Shown here one piece after another: positions 1 through 7,622 of a stretch of 64,000 nt of DNA; position 1 is the first letter of the stretch, and every line of letters begins with the position of its first letter. The translations under genes were made by a program, and so were the position numbers. A model generated the notes under the pieces. That model ran no database searches and was not told the origin of the DNA. It saw nothing but the letters and a program-made list of their open reading frames with translations. This DNA is from Alphaproteobacteria bacterium (GTDB lineage: Bacteria; Pseudomonadota; Alphaproteobacteria; JANQMY01), in assembly GCA_028289425.1 (NCBI GenBank), contig JANQPL010000012.1, positions 124,001-188,000 on the forward strand, read 5' to 3'.

Positions 1-365
1 GCCTCATTCACATAGGTATCGGGAATAAGGCCAATGGGGCTGCGCCAGGTGGCCGAGACGCGCGCCTCCAAATTCGGTGTCTCGGAGAAATTGAGGCTGC
101 TATTGCGGCAGGCCTTCACGAAACTCTCTTTGACCGTGCCGGTTTCCGCTTCATTGGCCTTGGCCACTGCGTCGATAATCTCCTGCACGTGAGCGCCCGA
201 TTCCAGCGGGTAGACGGCGGGGACCGCCACATGGGGTGGAGGTGTCCCATGACACCCAACGACCATGGAACCAAGGGCTTCCGCCACCGGCCCGGCCACC
301 GCAACGGCACGTTCCGCTTGATTTTCACTGAGACACGGTAGGAACAGTGTGGGGTAGAGTGACAT
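1..365 (-). CDS. Universal stress protein-like (UspA family), C-terminus beyond the window
   Basis: The first 121 codons of a minus-strand gene run off the left edge. The ATG at 363-365 has an AAGGAGG ribosome site at the usual spacing, so the start is firm. The N-terminus (MSLYPTLFLPCLSEN, then a helix with GPVAEALG and a VVGCHG strand) fits the first beta-alpha-beta unit of a UspA domain. The ATP-binding glycine loop, if present, lies outside. It is cytoplasmic, with no signal peptide. It lies about 60 bp downstream of a cytochrome c gene on the same strand, and the two may share the FNR-like box at 1058-1071. UspA proteins of that regulon are known in Proteobacteria; the link here is inference. 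The family call rests on fold pattern only. Confidence 0.6.
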   Translation of the reverse strand, partial: MSLYPTLFLPCLSENQAERAVAVAGPVAEALGSMVVGCHGTPPPHVAVPAVYPLESGAHVQEIIDAVAKANEAETGTVKESFVKACRNSSLNFSETPNLEARVSATWRSPIGLIPDTYVNE

Positions 366-425
366 CGCCACGCCTCCTTGCAGTGGATTGAAGCTGTGCC
401 AGGACAGTTATACCGCGACCACGAC

Positions 426-947
426 CTATGGCGCGGTGAAATCGTTCATGTCGAACTCAAGAGGTTCTTCGAGCATCCATTCATTGATGAGATCGGGGAT
501 TTCATCCGCCGAGAATTTCTTCTGCTCGTTGATATCGTTTGCAAACGCGGCCAGGTCGGCGATTTCTTGCCCGTTCAGATCGATTTGATAGCCAAGTTCC
601 ATATTTTGCAAGACGATCATCACATCGGCGCCGCGCCACATACGCGCCGTGAAGTCCATCAGGTCGAAATGCTCTTTCGTTTCAAGCGCATCCAACGGCG
701 GCGCTGCTTTGCCGCCCACGCCGTTTATCGAATGACACACCACGCAAGCCTTATCGACAAACAGCTTTCGTCCGCGTAAAGAGTTAATTTGGGGAACCAA
801 AACCCGTGGTAACTCCAAAGAAGCGGTTTCGTCGGTCTCTTCTTGGGCAATGCTGGCGGGTGCATTGAAGCCCAGGAACATAGCGGCGACGCCAAAAGCA
901 ATGGCAAGCCGGGACCAGGTTCGGGTGGTCGAGAAATGTGCGCTCAT
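426..947 (-). CDS. Periplasmic mono-heme c-type cytochrome
   Basis: A 173-residue exported protein. Residues 1-34 form a signal peptide (basic start, hydrophobic core, then APASIA and a probable cleavage before QEE). A single CVVCH heme site (Cys68, Cys71, His72) is followed by GGKAAPPLDAL, as in class I cytochromes c. A downstream Met in DFTARMWRGAD is a candidate sixth ligand. The C-terminus is acidic. I chose the ATG at 947; a TTG three codons upstream is possible. It should carry electrons in the periplasm, but the sequence does not show the partner. It is alone on this strand apart from the Usp-like gene downstream. A 14-bp FNR/FixK-like palindrome lies about 110 bp upstream of the start. 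Confidence 0.85.
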   Translation of the reverse strand: MSAHFSTTRTWSRLAIAFGVAAMFLGFNAPASIAQEETDETASLELPRVLVPQINSLRGRKLFVDKACVVCHSINGVGGKAAPPLDALETKEHFDLMDFTARMWRGADVMIVLQNMELGYQIDLNGQEIADLAAFANDINEQKKFSADEIPDLINEWMLEEPLEFDMNDFTAP

Positions 948-1057
948 AATGTTCAATCCGATTTGGTTTTGAGGGTTGGGACGGTGCGTCCGTAAAATGC
1001 GTGAAGCCCAATACCAAAAGCTTAAAGGCAGGTTAGAACAGGTGCCGTGCGTTGCCC

Positions 1058-1071
1058 TTGACCTAGGTCAA
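1058..1071. promoter_or_regulatory. FNR/FixK-type binding site
   Basis: TTGACCTAGGTCAA is a perfect 14-bp palindrome and matches the TTGA-N6-TCAA box recognised by FNR/FixK/Anr-type regulators. It lies between the end of the HTH-citrate synthase gene and the cytochrome c gene, about 110 bp upstream of the cytochrome start. Oxygen-responsive control of the cytochrome, and possibly of the Usp-like gene after it, is inferred. Confidence 0.6.
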
Positions 1072-1096
1072 CATCCCGCGGTCTAGGGCAAGATTC

Positions 1097-2305
1097 TCAG
1101 TTTTCTGCCGTTTCGGGCATGGGCCCCGTATATTGCGCGCGGGGGCGGATCAGCTGACCGGACTGGTTTTGCTCCAACGCATGGGCGATCCAGCCGGTGG
1201 CGCGGCCCACGGCGAAAAGTGCAATCGGTGCCTCCGCCGGCAAGCCCAAATGCCGCTCCATCAGCACCAGCGCCATATCCACATTCTCCCGGTGGCCGGT
1301 TTCCGCAAAAATGATGTCGAGGGTTTTTTGTTCGATTTCGGTGAGGTTGAGCCGGTCGATCATGGCGCGAGCGCGGGGGTCGCCGTTTGGATAAAGCATG
1401 TGGCCAACACCGGGCAATCTTTCCCCTCGGCGCAGGCGGCTGTGGATGACGGTCATGGGGTCTTGGGTTTGGTCGATTTGATCGAAGAGGAATCGCACAT
1501 GGTCGGATGCGCTGCCATGACGTGGGCCGGACAGGGCCGCAAGGCCCCCCAGCAGACAGGCGCTGAGCGACGCGCCGGTCGACGCCACCACGCGCACGGC
1601 AAAGGCTGAGGCGTTCAACTCGTGATCCGCCAGCAAAACCAACGTACGCCTCAAGTGATCGGCATACTGAAGATCGACGTCCCACGCGGTGGCAAGTTGT
1701 TCGTGAATGGGCGTTTTTTTGACGCTTTGTTCGCAAATTGCTGATGTCAGGGCACGCACCAGGAAAGCGCCTTTGCGGCACAGCAATTCCGGATGGGACC
1801 GGCGGATCGGCAGGTCCGATGTGTTAAGCCGTGCAAGGGCTGCCGTGCTGCGCGCCACAACGGACCACCGACCGACAGGCCCGCCTTCCACAGGATTGGC
1901 GTAGACCAGCCCCACCGGCAGCGGTTCATCGAAGGGGGAGCTATCTTCCGCGCCCCAAAGCAGGCAGGCGGTTTCTTCAAGGCTCGCCGTGTCGCCAAGG
2001 GAGATCGCGTCTTGCCCCCGGTAATAAAGCTTGCCGCGGTCGATTAGGGTCAGCTCGGATTCAAGCACCGGCAGACCAAAATCAAGCGTGCCCGCCGCGA
2101 TGCGGTCCGGTTTGCGGCCTTGGGCCTTACGCTTGACCAGGCGGTCCACATCCTCCGCCACATAGAGCTTCCGGCGGGTGTCTTGGCCGCTCCCCTCCGG
2201 GTTGATCGAGCGGATCAAGCCTCGGCTCACATAGGCATAAAGGGTCTGGCGGCTTACTTTGAGGCGTTTTGTGGCCGTGTCAGCCGTAATGTATCGCTCT
2301 TTCAT
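1097..2305 (-). CDS. Citrate synthase-family protein with N-terminal DNA-binding HTH
   Basis: This 402-residue protein joins a MerR/excisionase-like helix-turn-helix (residues 1-60, with ATKRLKVSRQTLYAYVSRG as the recognition unit) to a citrate-synthase domain. The enzyme part keeps the substrate and catalytic residues: His228 (ADHELNAS), His263 (GPRHG), His302 (GVGHMLYPNGDPRA) and Asp343 (ENVDMAL), numbered against E. coli His226/264/305 and Asp362. It should condense an acyl-CoA with oxaloacetate (citrate or 2-methylcitrate); specificity is not readable. HTH-citrate synthases are annotated elsewhere in Alphaproteobacteria, and whether the HTH binds DNA is generally untested. It is divergent from a second citrate synthase gene across a 103-bp gap that contains an inverted repeat, which suggests autoregulation. 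Confidence 0.85.
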   Translation of the reverse strand: MKERYITADTATKRLKVSRQTLYAYVSRGLIRSINPEGSGQDTRRKLYVAEDVDRLVKRKAQGRKPDRIAAGTLDFGLPVLESELTLIDRGKLYYRGQDAISLGDTASLEETACLLWGAEDSSPFDEPLPVGLVYANPVEGGPVGRWSVVARSTAALARLNTSDLPIRRSHPELLCRKGAFLVRALTSAICEQSVKKTPIHEQLATAWDVDLQYADHLRRTLVLLADHELNASAFAVRVVASTGASLSACLLGGLAALSGPRHGSASDHVRFLFDQIDQTQDPMTVIHSRLRRGERLPGVGHMLYPNGDPRARAMIDRLNLTEIEQKTLDIIFAETGHRENVDMALVLMERHLGLPAEAPIALFAVGRATGWIAHALEQNQSGQLIRPRAQYTGPMPETAEN

Positions 2306-2322
2306 GCGCTTTGCCTTATTTT

Positions 2323-2345
2323 ATATTGATCTATTCAATCAATAT
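2323..2345. promoter_or_regulatory. Inverted repeat between divergent citrate synthase genes, candidate operator
   Basis: Perfect 8-bp arms ATATTGAT (2323-2330) and ATCAATAT (2338-2345) are separated by 7 bp. A nested 8-bp palindrome CAATATTG lies at 2340-2347. The gap is strikingly AT-rich compared with the flanking genes. It is the natural place for both divergent promoters and for a regulator site; the HTH fused to the leftward citrate synthase is the obvious candidate ligand. Confidence 0.5.
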
Positions 2346-2408
2346 TGACGATATATATTATATTCGCCATCTATCCGGTCAAGACAAACAGTGGAAGGAG
2401 AAAGCGCC

Positions 2409-3494
2409 ATGTCGACCGGACTGGATGATGTTATTGCCGCGACAACCGTTATGAGCCATGTGGACGGTGCCGCCGGCCGCCTGATCGTGCGCGGCTATGA
2501 TCTGGATGAACTGGCGCAGCGATTTTGCTTCGAAGACGTGCTCAGTCTGCTGTGGGACGGGGTGGCAGAGGATGTACCGGATGATATGGCGGCCGCTTTG
2601 GGGCAGGCTCGGGTGGATGCCTTTGCCGTCTTGGAAGAGTGTTTGCCGCTGCCCGTATCCCTGAGCGCTGTCGAACAATTGCGCTACCTGTTGAGTGCGT
2701 TGCCCGATACGGTGCCCGCAGCCAAGCAGCCGCTTCTGGCTGTCGCGGCCACAGCGGTTTTCACGGCGGCGATCCTTCGGCTGCGTGACGGCAAATCACC
2801 CATTGCGCCGGACCGCTCTTTGGAGCAGGCGCATGATTTCCTACGCATGCTGAGGAATGAGAGCGTTCCCGCCCATCACGCAAAAGCACTAGATACCTAT
2901 TTGGTGACCGTTGCGGATCATGGCCTCAATGCGTCCACATTTGCAGCGCGTACCATCGCTTCGACGCAGGCTGGGCTTTTTTCGAGCATCGTCGGTGGAT
3001 TGTGCGCCCTCAAAGGTCCCTTGCATGGCGGCGCACCGGGCCCGGTTCTCGACATGTTGGACGCCATCGGTACCGCGGACAATGCAAGCGATTGGCTCAC
3101 CCAGGCCGTGGAAAGCGGCGAGAGGCTTATGGGGTTTGGCCACCGGGTCTACCGGGTGCGCGATCCGCGGGCGGACGTTCTAAAACGTGTCGCCAAAAGT
3201 CTGCGGGAAGACTCAAACCGAATTAAGTTTGCGGAGCAGGTGGAATCAGCCGCGCTGACGGTTCTGGCAGACCAGAAGAAAGACCGGGTGCTTGAAACCA
3301 ATGTGGAGTTTTACACCGCCCTCGTCTTGGAGGCCTTACGACTGCCGCGGGAAAGCTTCACCATGATCTTTGCCATGGGCAGGGTCGCCGGCTGGACAGC
3401 CCACCTGCTCGAGCAGCTCAAACATGGCCGACTCATTCGTCCCCTGTCGGAATATACGGGTCCGATGCCGCAATCGGGCGTCGCAGCAGAGTAG
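2409..3494 (+). CDS. Citrate synthase / methylcitrate synthase-like protein
   Basis: A 361-residue citrate synthase-fold protein without the HTH of its divergent neighbour. I chose the ATG at 2409 because an AAGGAG site lies 8 bp before it; an in-frame GTG at 2391 overlaps that site. Conserved residues are His171 (ADHGLNAS), His206 (GPLHGG) and His245 (GFGHRVYRVRDPRA). The position of the catalytic Asp (NVDFY in E. coli) is Glu300 (NVEFY), a change also seen in some actinobacterial-type paralogues. The reaction is probably acyl-CoA plus oxaloacetate. The C-terminal IRPLSEYTGP tail is typical. The pair may be two subunits or two enzymes of different specificity; the sequence does not decide. 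Confidence 0.85.
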   Translation: MSTGLDDVIAATTVMSHVDGAAGRLIVRGYDLDELAQRFCFEDVLSLLWDGVAEDVPDDMAAALGQARVDAFAVLEECLPLPVSLSAVEQLRYLLSALPDTVPAAKQPLLAVAATAVFTAAILRLRDGKSPIAPDRSLEQAHDFLRMLRNESVPAHHAKALDTYLVTVADHGLNASTFAARTIASTQAGLFSSIVGGLCALKGPLHGGAPGPVLDMLDAIGTADNASDWLTQAVESGERLMGFGHRVYRVRDPRADVLKRVAKSLREDSNRIKFAEQVESAALTVLADQKKDRVLETNVEFYTALVLEALRLPRESFTMIFAMGRVAGWTAHLLEQLKHGRLIRPLSEYTGPMPQSGVAAE

Positions 3495-3502
3495 AGACGC
3501 AC

Positions 3503-4012
3503 TCACGGTGGAAAACGGGAGAGAATCTCATCCGCCGCTCGCTTGACGGCGTCCAGATCACTTTGGCCGCTCTCCAAGGTCACCGGGGCCCAGCCGCGCC
3601 ACACGGAACGCTCGGACATGGCATCGGCCACGTCGATCACGAGTAGCGTTTCGGACGATGTGGTGACAAAAGGCGTGTATTTGCCGGTCCCGAACCCCCC
3701 GATTCCCTGCTGCACACGCACATTTTGCGATGCACCTAATGCATAATTGACAAGAAACCGAGGCGTTTCGCCTGTCACATAGCCTTTGGCGGCCAGAATG
3801 TCGCTAATGTGGAGTTTGACGGTGGTGAGGAACGATTCGCGGATTCGATAGTCTTCAGGGGCATATTCTTCCAGCGGCTGTTCAACCCATTGGTAAGACC
3901 GATCCGACACAAAATCCGCGTTTCGATCGAAGGACACTTCTGCGTCGGTGCCCGGTGAACTGCACGCACCGATCAGCAGCGCGCCGCATATGATGACGAT
4001 CATCCGAAACAT
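3503..4012 (-). CDS. DUF4136-like outer-membrane lipoprotein
   Basis: A 169-residue lipoprotein, convergent with the citrate synthase gene. Residues 1-16 are a lipoprotein signal (MFRMIVIICGALLIGAC) with Cys17 as the lipidation site. The body has the DUF4136 pattern: FDRNADFVSDRSYQWVEQP, a helix ending in LAAKGYV, then DFLVNY-like and LVIDVADA strands, and the closing AADEILSRFPP. I chose the ATG at 4012, preceded by GAGGAG 12 bp upstream; a second in-frame ATG at 4024 would overlap that site. A longer reading frame upstream has no signal character. The family's function is unknown. Confidence 0.75.
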   Translation of the reverse strand: MFRMIVIICGALLIGACSSPGTDAEVSFDRNADFVSDRSYQWVEQPLEEYAPEDYRIRESFLTTVKLHISDILAAKGYVTGETPRFLVNYALGASQNVRVQQGIGGFGTGKYTPFVTTSSETLLVIDVADAMSERSVWRGWAPVTLESGQSDLDAVKRAADEILSRFPP

Positions 4013-4118
4013 GGCTTTCCCCATCTCCTCAAACGCCGCCTGCCCGGCGTTGTAATTTCCCTCATATCTTGTATTCAACCACGGCTCATCCGGATTGGTC
4101 ACCCCAAAAGAGTGTTTT

Positions 4119-5783
4119 ATGTCCAACTCTGGTTCACAGGACGAGATGTCCCCTGCATGGCTGACGCGCCCATCGCTTGGCCTGTCGACGCCGCTGACCT
4201 GGTGCATGGCCGGTGTTGTCCTGTTGGCGGCGTTGCCGGGGCTGCTGCTCGACTACTTTCCCTTTGCCGATGCGGTCAATCACGCCGCGCGTTTTCGCAT
4301 TCTGAGCGACGCCGATTCCGTGCCCGCGCTCGGACAGTTTTATCAGTCACTGTTCAAGCTTAACACCAATATGGGCCTGGAATTTCTGTATGTCACTCTG
4401 TTCTCGTCCATGGATCCCGTAGCCTATTTGAAGCTTGCCAATGTGGCGATAGCCGCAAGCCTTGTGATGGGCACCGCGTGTTTGGGATACGCTCTGAACG
4501 GATCCTGGCGCCTGATTGACTTATTCAGTGGACTGTTTGTTTTCAACTATGCGCTGGTCTTCGGGTTCTTGAACTTTGCACTGGGGGTGGGGCTGGCTCT
4601 CCTGAGTTTTGCCGCATGGATTATGTTGCGACGGCGACCGTGGTATGGGGCCGCGATCTTCGGTGCCGCTGCCGCATTTACACTGTACCTCACGCATTTA
4701 TTCGCCCTCGGATTATTTGGTTTATCGGTGATTTGTTTCGAAGGGCAGCGGGCTTGTGGAGCCTGGCGGGCGGACCGCCAACCACCGACGGAACCGATCT
4801 TTGCCGTCTTGATTGCATTCGTGCCCGTGACCCTGTTCGCACTCATGCAAATGGTGCCGCGCCTGTCGGCGGCGGATCAGTCTTATGTGGCAAATGCCGG
4901 CTTGCGATATGGGGGCGTGGAAGACCGCCTGACCGCCATTGTCGGCCCGGCGCTTACATATTTCGATTTCTGGGATTTTGCGGTCTGGGCAGGGCTGGCG
5001 GCCCTCATCATATGGCTTGTGCGATCGGGTCAAGCGCGCCTCAACCCGGCCACTCGCTGGCTCATCCTTGCGCTCGCCGTGTTGGTGCTGCTCATGCCCG
5101 CGCGATTGATGGATGCCTGGGGGGCGCATTTCCGGCCGGGAATCTTCTTGGTTTTCGTCCTGCTGGCGAGCTTGCAATTTGCGCCACGAAATCTGTCGGC
5201 TGCGCGGCTTCTGCAAGTTGCCCTAGTGTTGCTTATCGTCTTTCGCCTCACAGGCGTCTTTTTTCACAACGCGGCCGTTGCGAGTGACTTCCAAAAACTG
5301 GAGGCATTGACGACAAAGCTGCCGCCCGGCGCCACATTGGTGGGAGTGTTCGCCGGCGAACGGCGCGGTGCCAAGATCGTTTCCGGCGACCGGCAGCTTG
5401 TGCGCTTCCAATACAATCACGCAACCACGGTGGCCACATTGCGGGCCGACGCCTTTACGCCCAGCATTTTTTCCAGGCCCGACGTGCACAATCTGACTGT
5501 GCAGCCCGCCTATCGCCATTTGGACACACCCTATCTGCATCCCTTGCGCCACCAGGCATTCTGCGCCGCCGCAGAGGGGCCACCCGCCCCGGATCGGCGG
5601 CGGCCGGGCCGTGACTATGTCTATGGCTGGTCGGCAAAATTCGACTACGTCTTGGCGATTGGTGGGCGGGGACAATCGCTCTGTCCGGGTGTCGACCTGC
5701 GGCTGATCGTGCAGGATGGCGTCTTCACGCTCTATTCGGTCGGTGGGACCGCGGACACATTCTCTCCCGTTTCGCAACGTTAG
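4119..5783 (+). CDS. Polytopic inner-membrane protein of unknown function
   Basis: A 554-residue protein with about nine to ten hydrophobic segments between residues 25 and 390, then a soluble region of about 170 residues. The first segment is followed by DYFPFADAVNHAARF, an acidic/His loop in the place where GT-C glycosyltransferases and related membrane enzymes carry a catalytic loop. The C-terminal part (GATLVGVFAGERRGAK, then HNLTVQPAYRHLDTPYLHP) should be periplasmic. I do not recognise the family; a lipid-linked sugar transferase is only a guess. The start is ATG 4119 with AAAAGAG before it. It is divergent from the lipoprotein gene across 106 bp. Confidence 0.6.
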   Translation: MSNSGSQDEMSPAWLTRPSLGLSTPLTWCMAGVVLLAALPGLLLDYFPFADAVNHAARFRILSDADSVPALGQFYQSLFKLNTNMGLEFLYVTLFSSMDPVAYLKLANVAIAASLVMGTACLGYALNGSWRLIDLFSGLFVFNYALVFGFLNFALGVGLALLSFAAWIMLRRRPWYGAAIFGAAAAFTLYLTHLFALGLFGLSVICFEGQRACGAWRADRQPPTEPIFAVLIAFVPVTLFALMQMVPRLSAADQSYVANAGLRYGGVEDRLTAIVGPALTYFDFWDFAVWAGLAALIIWLVRSGQARLNPATRWLILALAVLVLLMPARLMDAWGAHFRPGIFLVFVLLASLQFAPRNLSAARLLQVALVLLIVFRLTGVFFHNAAVASDFQKLEALTTKLPPGATLVGVFAGERRGAKIVSGDRQLVRFQYNHATTVATLRADAFTPSIFSRPDVHNLTVQPAYRHLDTPYLHPLRHQAFCAAAEGPPAPDRRRPGRDYVYGWSAKFDYVLAIGGRGQSLCPGVDLRLIVQDGVFTLYSVGGTADTFSPVSQR

Positions 5784-5868
5784 TCCGGGCGCGTCCCTCA
5801 GATTGTGGAAAACCCGCAAAAAATTGGCACTTTTGTGTCACTTAACCGCCACACACACCTTGCGTTCG

Positions 5869-5908
5869 CCGCCAAAAAATCATGAAATGGGCTGCTTGTA
5901 TTTGGCGG
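5869..5908. promoter_or_regulatory. Inverted repeat upstream of the proteasome-like gene
   Basis: CCGCCAAA (5869-5876) and TTTGGCGG (5901-5908) are perfect 8-bp arms, 24 bp apart, ending 23 bp before the start at 5932. Position suggests an operator or leader hairpin. I cannot assign a regulator. Confidence 0.3.
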
Positions 5909-5931
5909 TTTGAGGGGGAACGAGTAACGCC

Positions 5932-7176
5932 ATGACGTCCGAGATTATCCTCATGAACAGAAATGTGCTGACCATCGGCGCCGACAGCGCGATGACCAGC
6001 TGGGCGGGTGGCCGTTACCGTATTGCAAACGAGGCGCAGAAAATCTTCACCTTGGGCGGCGGCGCGCCCTTGGGCATCATGATCTACAACAGCGCCGACA
6101 TTCTGGGACATCCCTGGCAATCGGTGATCGGCGAGTTCATCGATACCCATGCCAAAACGGATTTCGCATCGGTGGAGGATCTGGCGTCCACCTTCTTCAA
6201 CTATCTGGACAATCATATGTCGCTCTTCGAACCGGAGGAAGAAGAGCGCTGGTTCGCGCTGACCCTGAATGTCATCTATGCCCAGATCGTCCATTTGGCG
6301 CGCGAACGGCTGAAGTTTGCCGGCATGACCGAAGACCGCAGTTTAGGTCGTGAAGAAGCCTTGGTGATGGCGATTAATTTTGTCCACCGCGCGTTTCATG
6401 ATGAGGAGGGGAATCCACTCCCTAATCTAGACTGCTTTTCAGATACGTCGCCGGATGAGGTCTACCAAAAGTTTAGCGACACGGTGGACGCGGTCATTCG
6501 CGATCATTTTTCGGATGTGACAAGTGACGCGACCGTGTTGGGCAAGCTGCGCGAGATTGCCGGCTTCGCGGTCGTTAAGGAATTGTTCCTTGAGCGGATG
6601 ATCATGAGCGGGCTGGTTTTCGCGGGCTTCGGCAGCGACCAGATGTACCCGACATTTGACGAATACTTTGTGTCGACAGTTTTTAACAATCGGGTGAAAC
6701 GGCGCCGGCATTTCTTGAACGAAGTGTCGAATAAAAACCAAGCGTCCGTAAGCTTCTTCGCTGATTCCGATGCCAGTGTCGGGTTTTTGCGCGGCATCGA
6801 TTCCGACACGGCAGGCTTCATTTTTGGCGCCAGCGAGTTCTTCCTGACTAAGATGAGCGGGCCGTTTGTGGACCAGTTGGAGTTCCTCGATTCCAACCAA
6901 AAGGAAATGTTGACCCAAAGCTTCATTCAAGAGTTCTCACCGATTTACCACCAATCGCTTTTGGGGGCGCTCGATCAGAAGGTGGAGATGGACCGCATCA
7001 CACCGTTCTTGGATGTGGTGAATTCCATGGGGCCAGAAGAAATGGGCACCATGACCGCCGATTTGGTCAATCTGAATATCTTGCGGAAGAAGGTCATCAA
7101 CGAGGAAGGCACCGTTGGTGGACCTGTCCGGGTGTACACCATGTCCAAGCGCGGTGGCACCAAGCAATTAATGTAG
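5932..7176 (+). CDS. Proteasome-like (Thr-Ntn hydrolase) candidate, uncharacterised
   Basis: A 414-residue soluble protein with no signal peptide. It begins Met-Thr, so Met removal would expose Thr as residue 1. Counted from that Thr, Asp17 falls in IGADSAM, exactly where HslV and proteasome beta subunits have Asp17 (AGDGQ), and Lys36 in AQKIFTL lies near their Lys33. The following LGIMIYNSADILG matches the next proteasome-fold strand-helix. Only about the first 180 residues look like the fold; the remaining 230 are a helical, acidic extension. I infer a self-processed or Met-trimmed Thr protease/amidohydrolase distinct from HslV and Anbu. The gene 11 bp downstream is probably co-transcribed. 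The protease role is unproven. Confidence 0.5.
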   Translation: MTSEIILMNRNVLTIGADSAMTSWAGGRYRIANEAQKIFTLGGGAPLGIMIYNSADILGHPWQSVIGEFIDTHAKTDFASVEDLASTFFNYLDNHMSLFEPEEEERWFALTLNVIYAQIVHLARERLKFAGMTEDRSLGREEALVMAINFVHRAFHDEEGNPLPNLDCFSDTSPDEVYQKFSDTVDAVIRDHFSDVTSDATVLGKLREIAGFAVVKELFLERMIMSGLVFAGFGSDQMYPTFDEYFVSTVFNNRVKRRRHFLNEVSNKNQASVSFFADSDASVGFLRGIDSDTAGFIFGASEFFLTKMSGPFVDQLEFLDSNQKEMLTQSFIQEFSPIYHQSLLGALDQKVEMDRITPFLDVVNSMGPEEMGTMTADLVNLNILRKKVINEEGTVGGPVRVYTMSKRGGTKQLM

Positions 7177-7187
7177 AGTGAGTGGAT

Positions 7188-7622
7188 ATGAGACGCAGAC
7201 GATTTCGCCACAGCAGCAAGAACCGGATTTCATCGACCTTGTCGGAAGGTTGGCGTGATGAGTTCGCCCGCCTGAAAGAGATCGAAGCCGTCCTTGACCA
7301 GCGGATGAGCGATTGGTCAACGGCTGAGCAAAAGTATCAAGCAAACCATTTGCTGCCTTCTTATGCGATGGACCGGCGCTACGACATCTTTATGGAACCG
7401 CGTGTTCCGGAAATTGCGGAGAAGTTTGCGACCGGCGCTCAGCACCAAGAGCAAACGCTGGTGCTGGAAGATCCGGACGAGATCCTGCAGCAGGTCGAAA
7501 GCACTGGGACATCGGACGAATTGCGGGCGCGTGCTGGGCGCCGGCGTCCGGCACGGAAGCTGCTCGATCCCGATGCGCCGCGCAAAAAGGGTTTCTTACG
7601 GCGCCTCTTCGGCGCGCGGTAA
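7188..7622 (+). CDS. Small basic protein of unknown function, partner of the proteasome-like gene
   Basis: A 144-residue protein. Both ends are highly basic (MRRRRFRHSSKNR at the start, RKKGFLRRLFGAR at the end), with an acidic helical middle (LEDPDEILQQVE). It has no signal peptide or membrane segment. It starts 11 bp after the previous stop, so the two genes look like an operon; ATG 7188 has only a weak purine run before it. Its 3' end overlaps the convergent dehydrogenase gene by 27 bp. No family recognised. The basic C-terminal tail could be a docking or DNA/membrane contact, but this is speculation. Confidence 0.6.
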   Translation: MRRRRFRHSSKNRISSTLSEGWRDEFARLKEIEAVLDQRMSDWSTAEQKYQANHLLPSYAMDRRYDIFMEPRVPEIAEKFATGAQHQEQTLVLEDPDEILQQVESTGTSDELRARAGRRRPARKLLDPDAPRKKGFLRRLFGAR

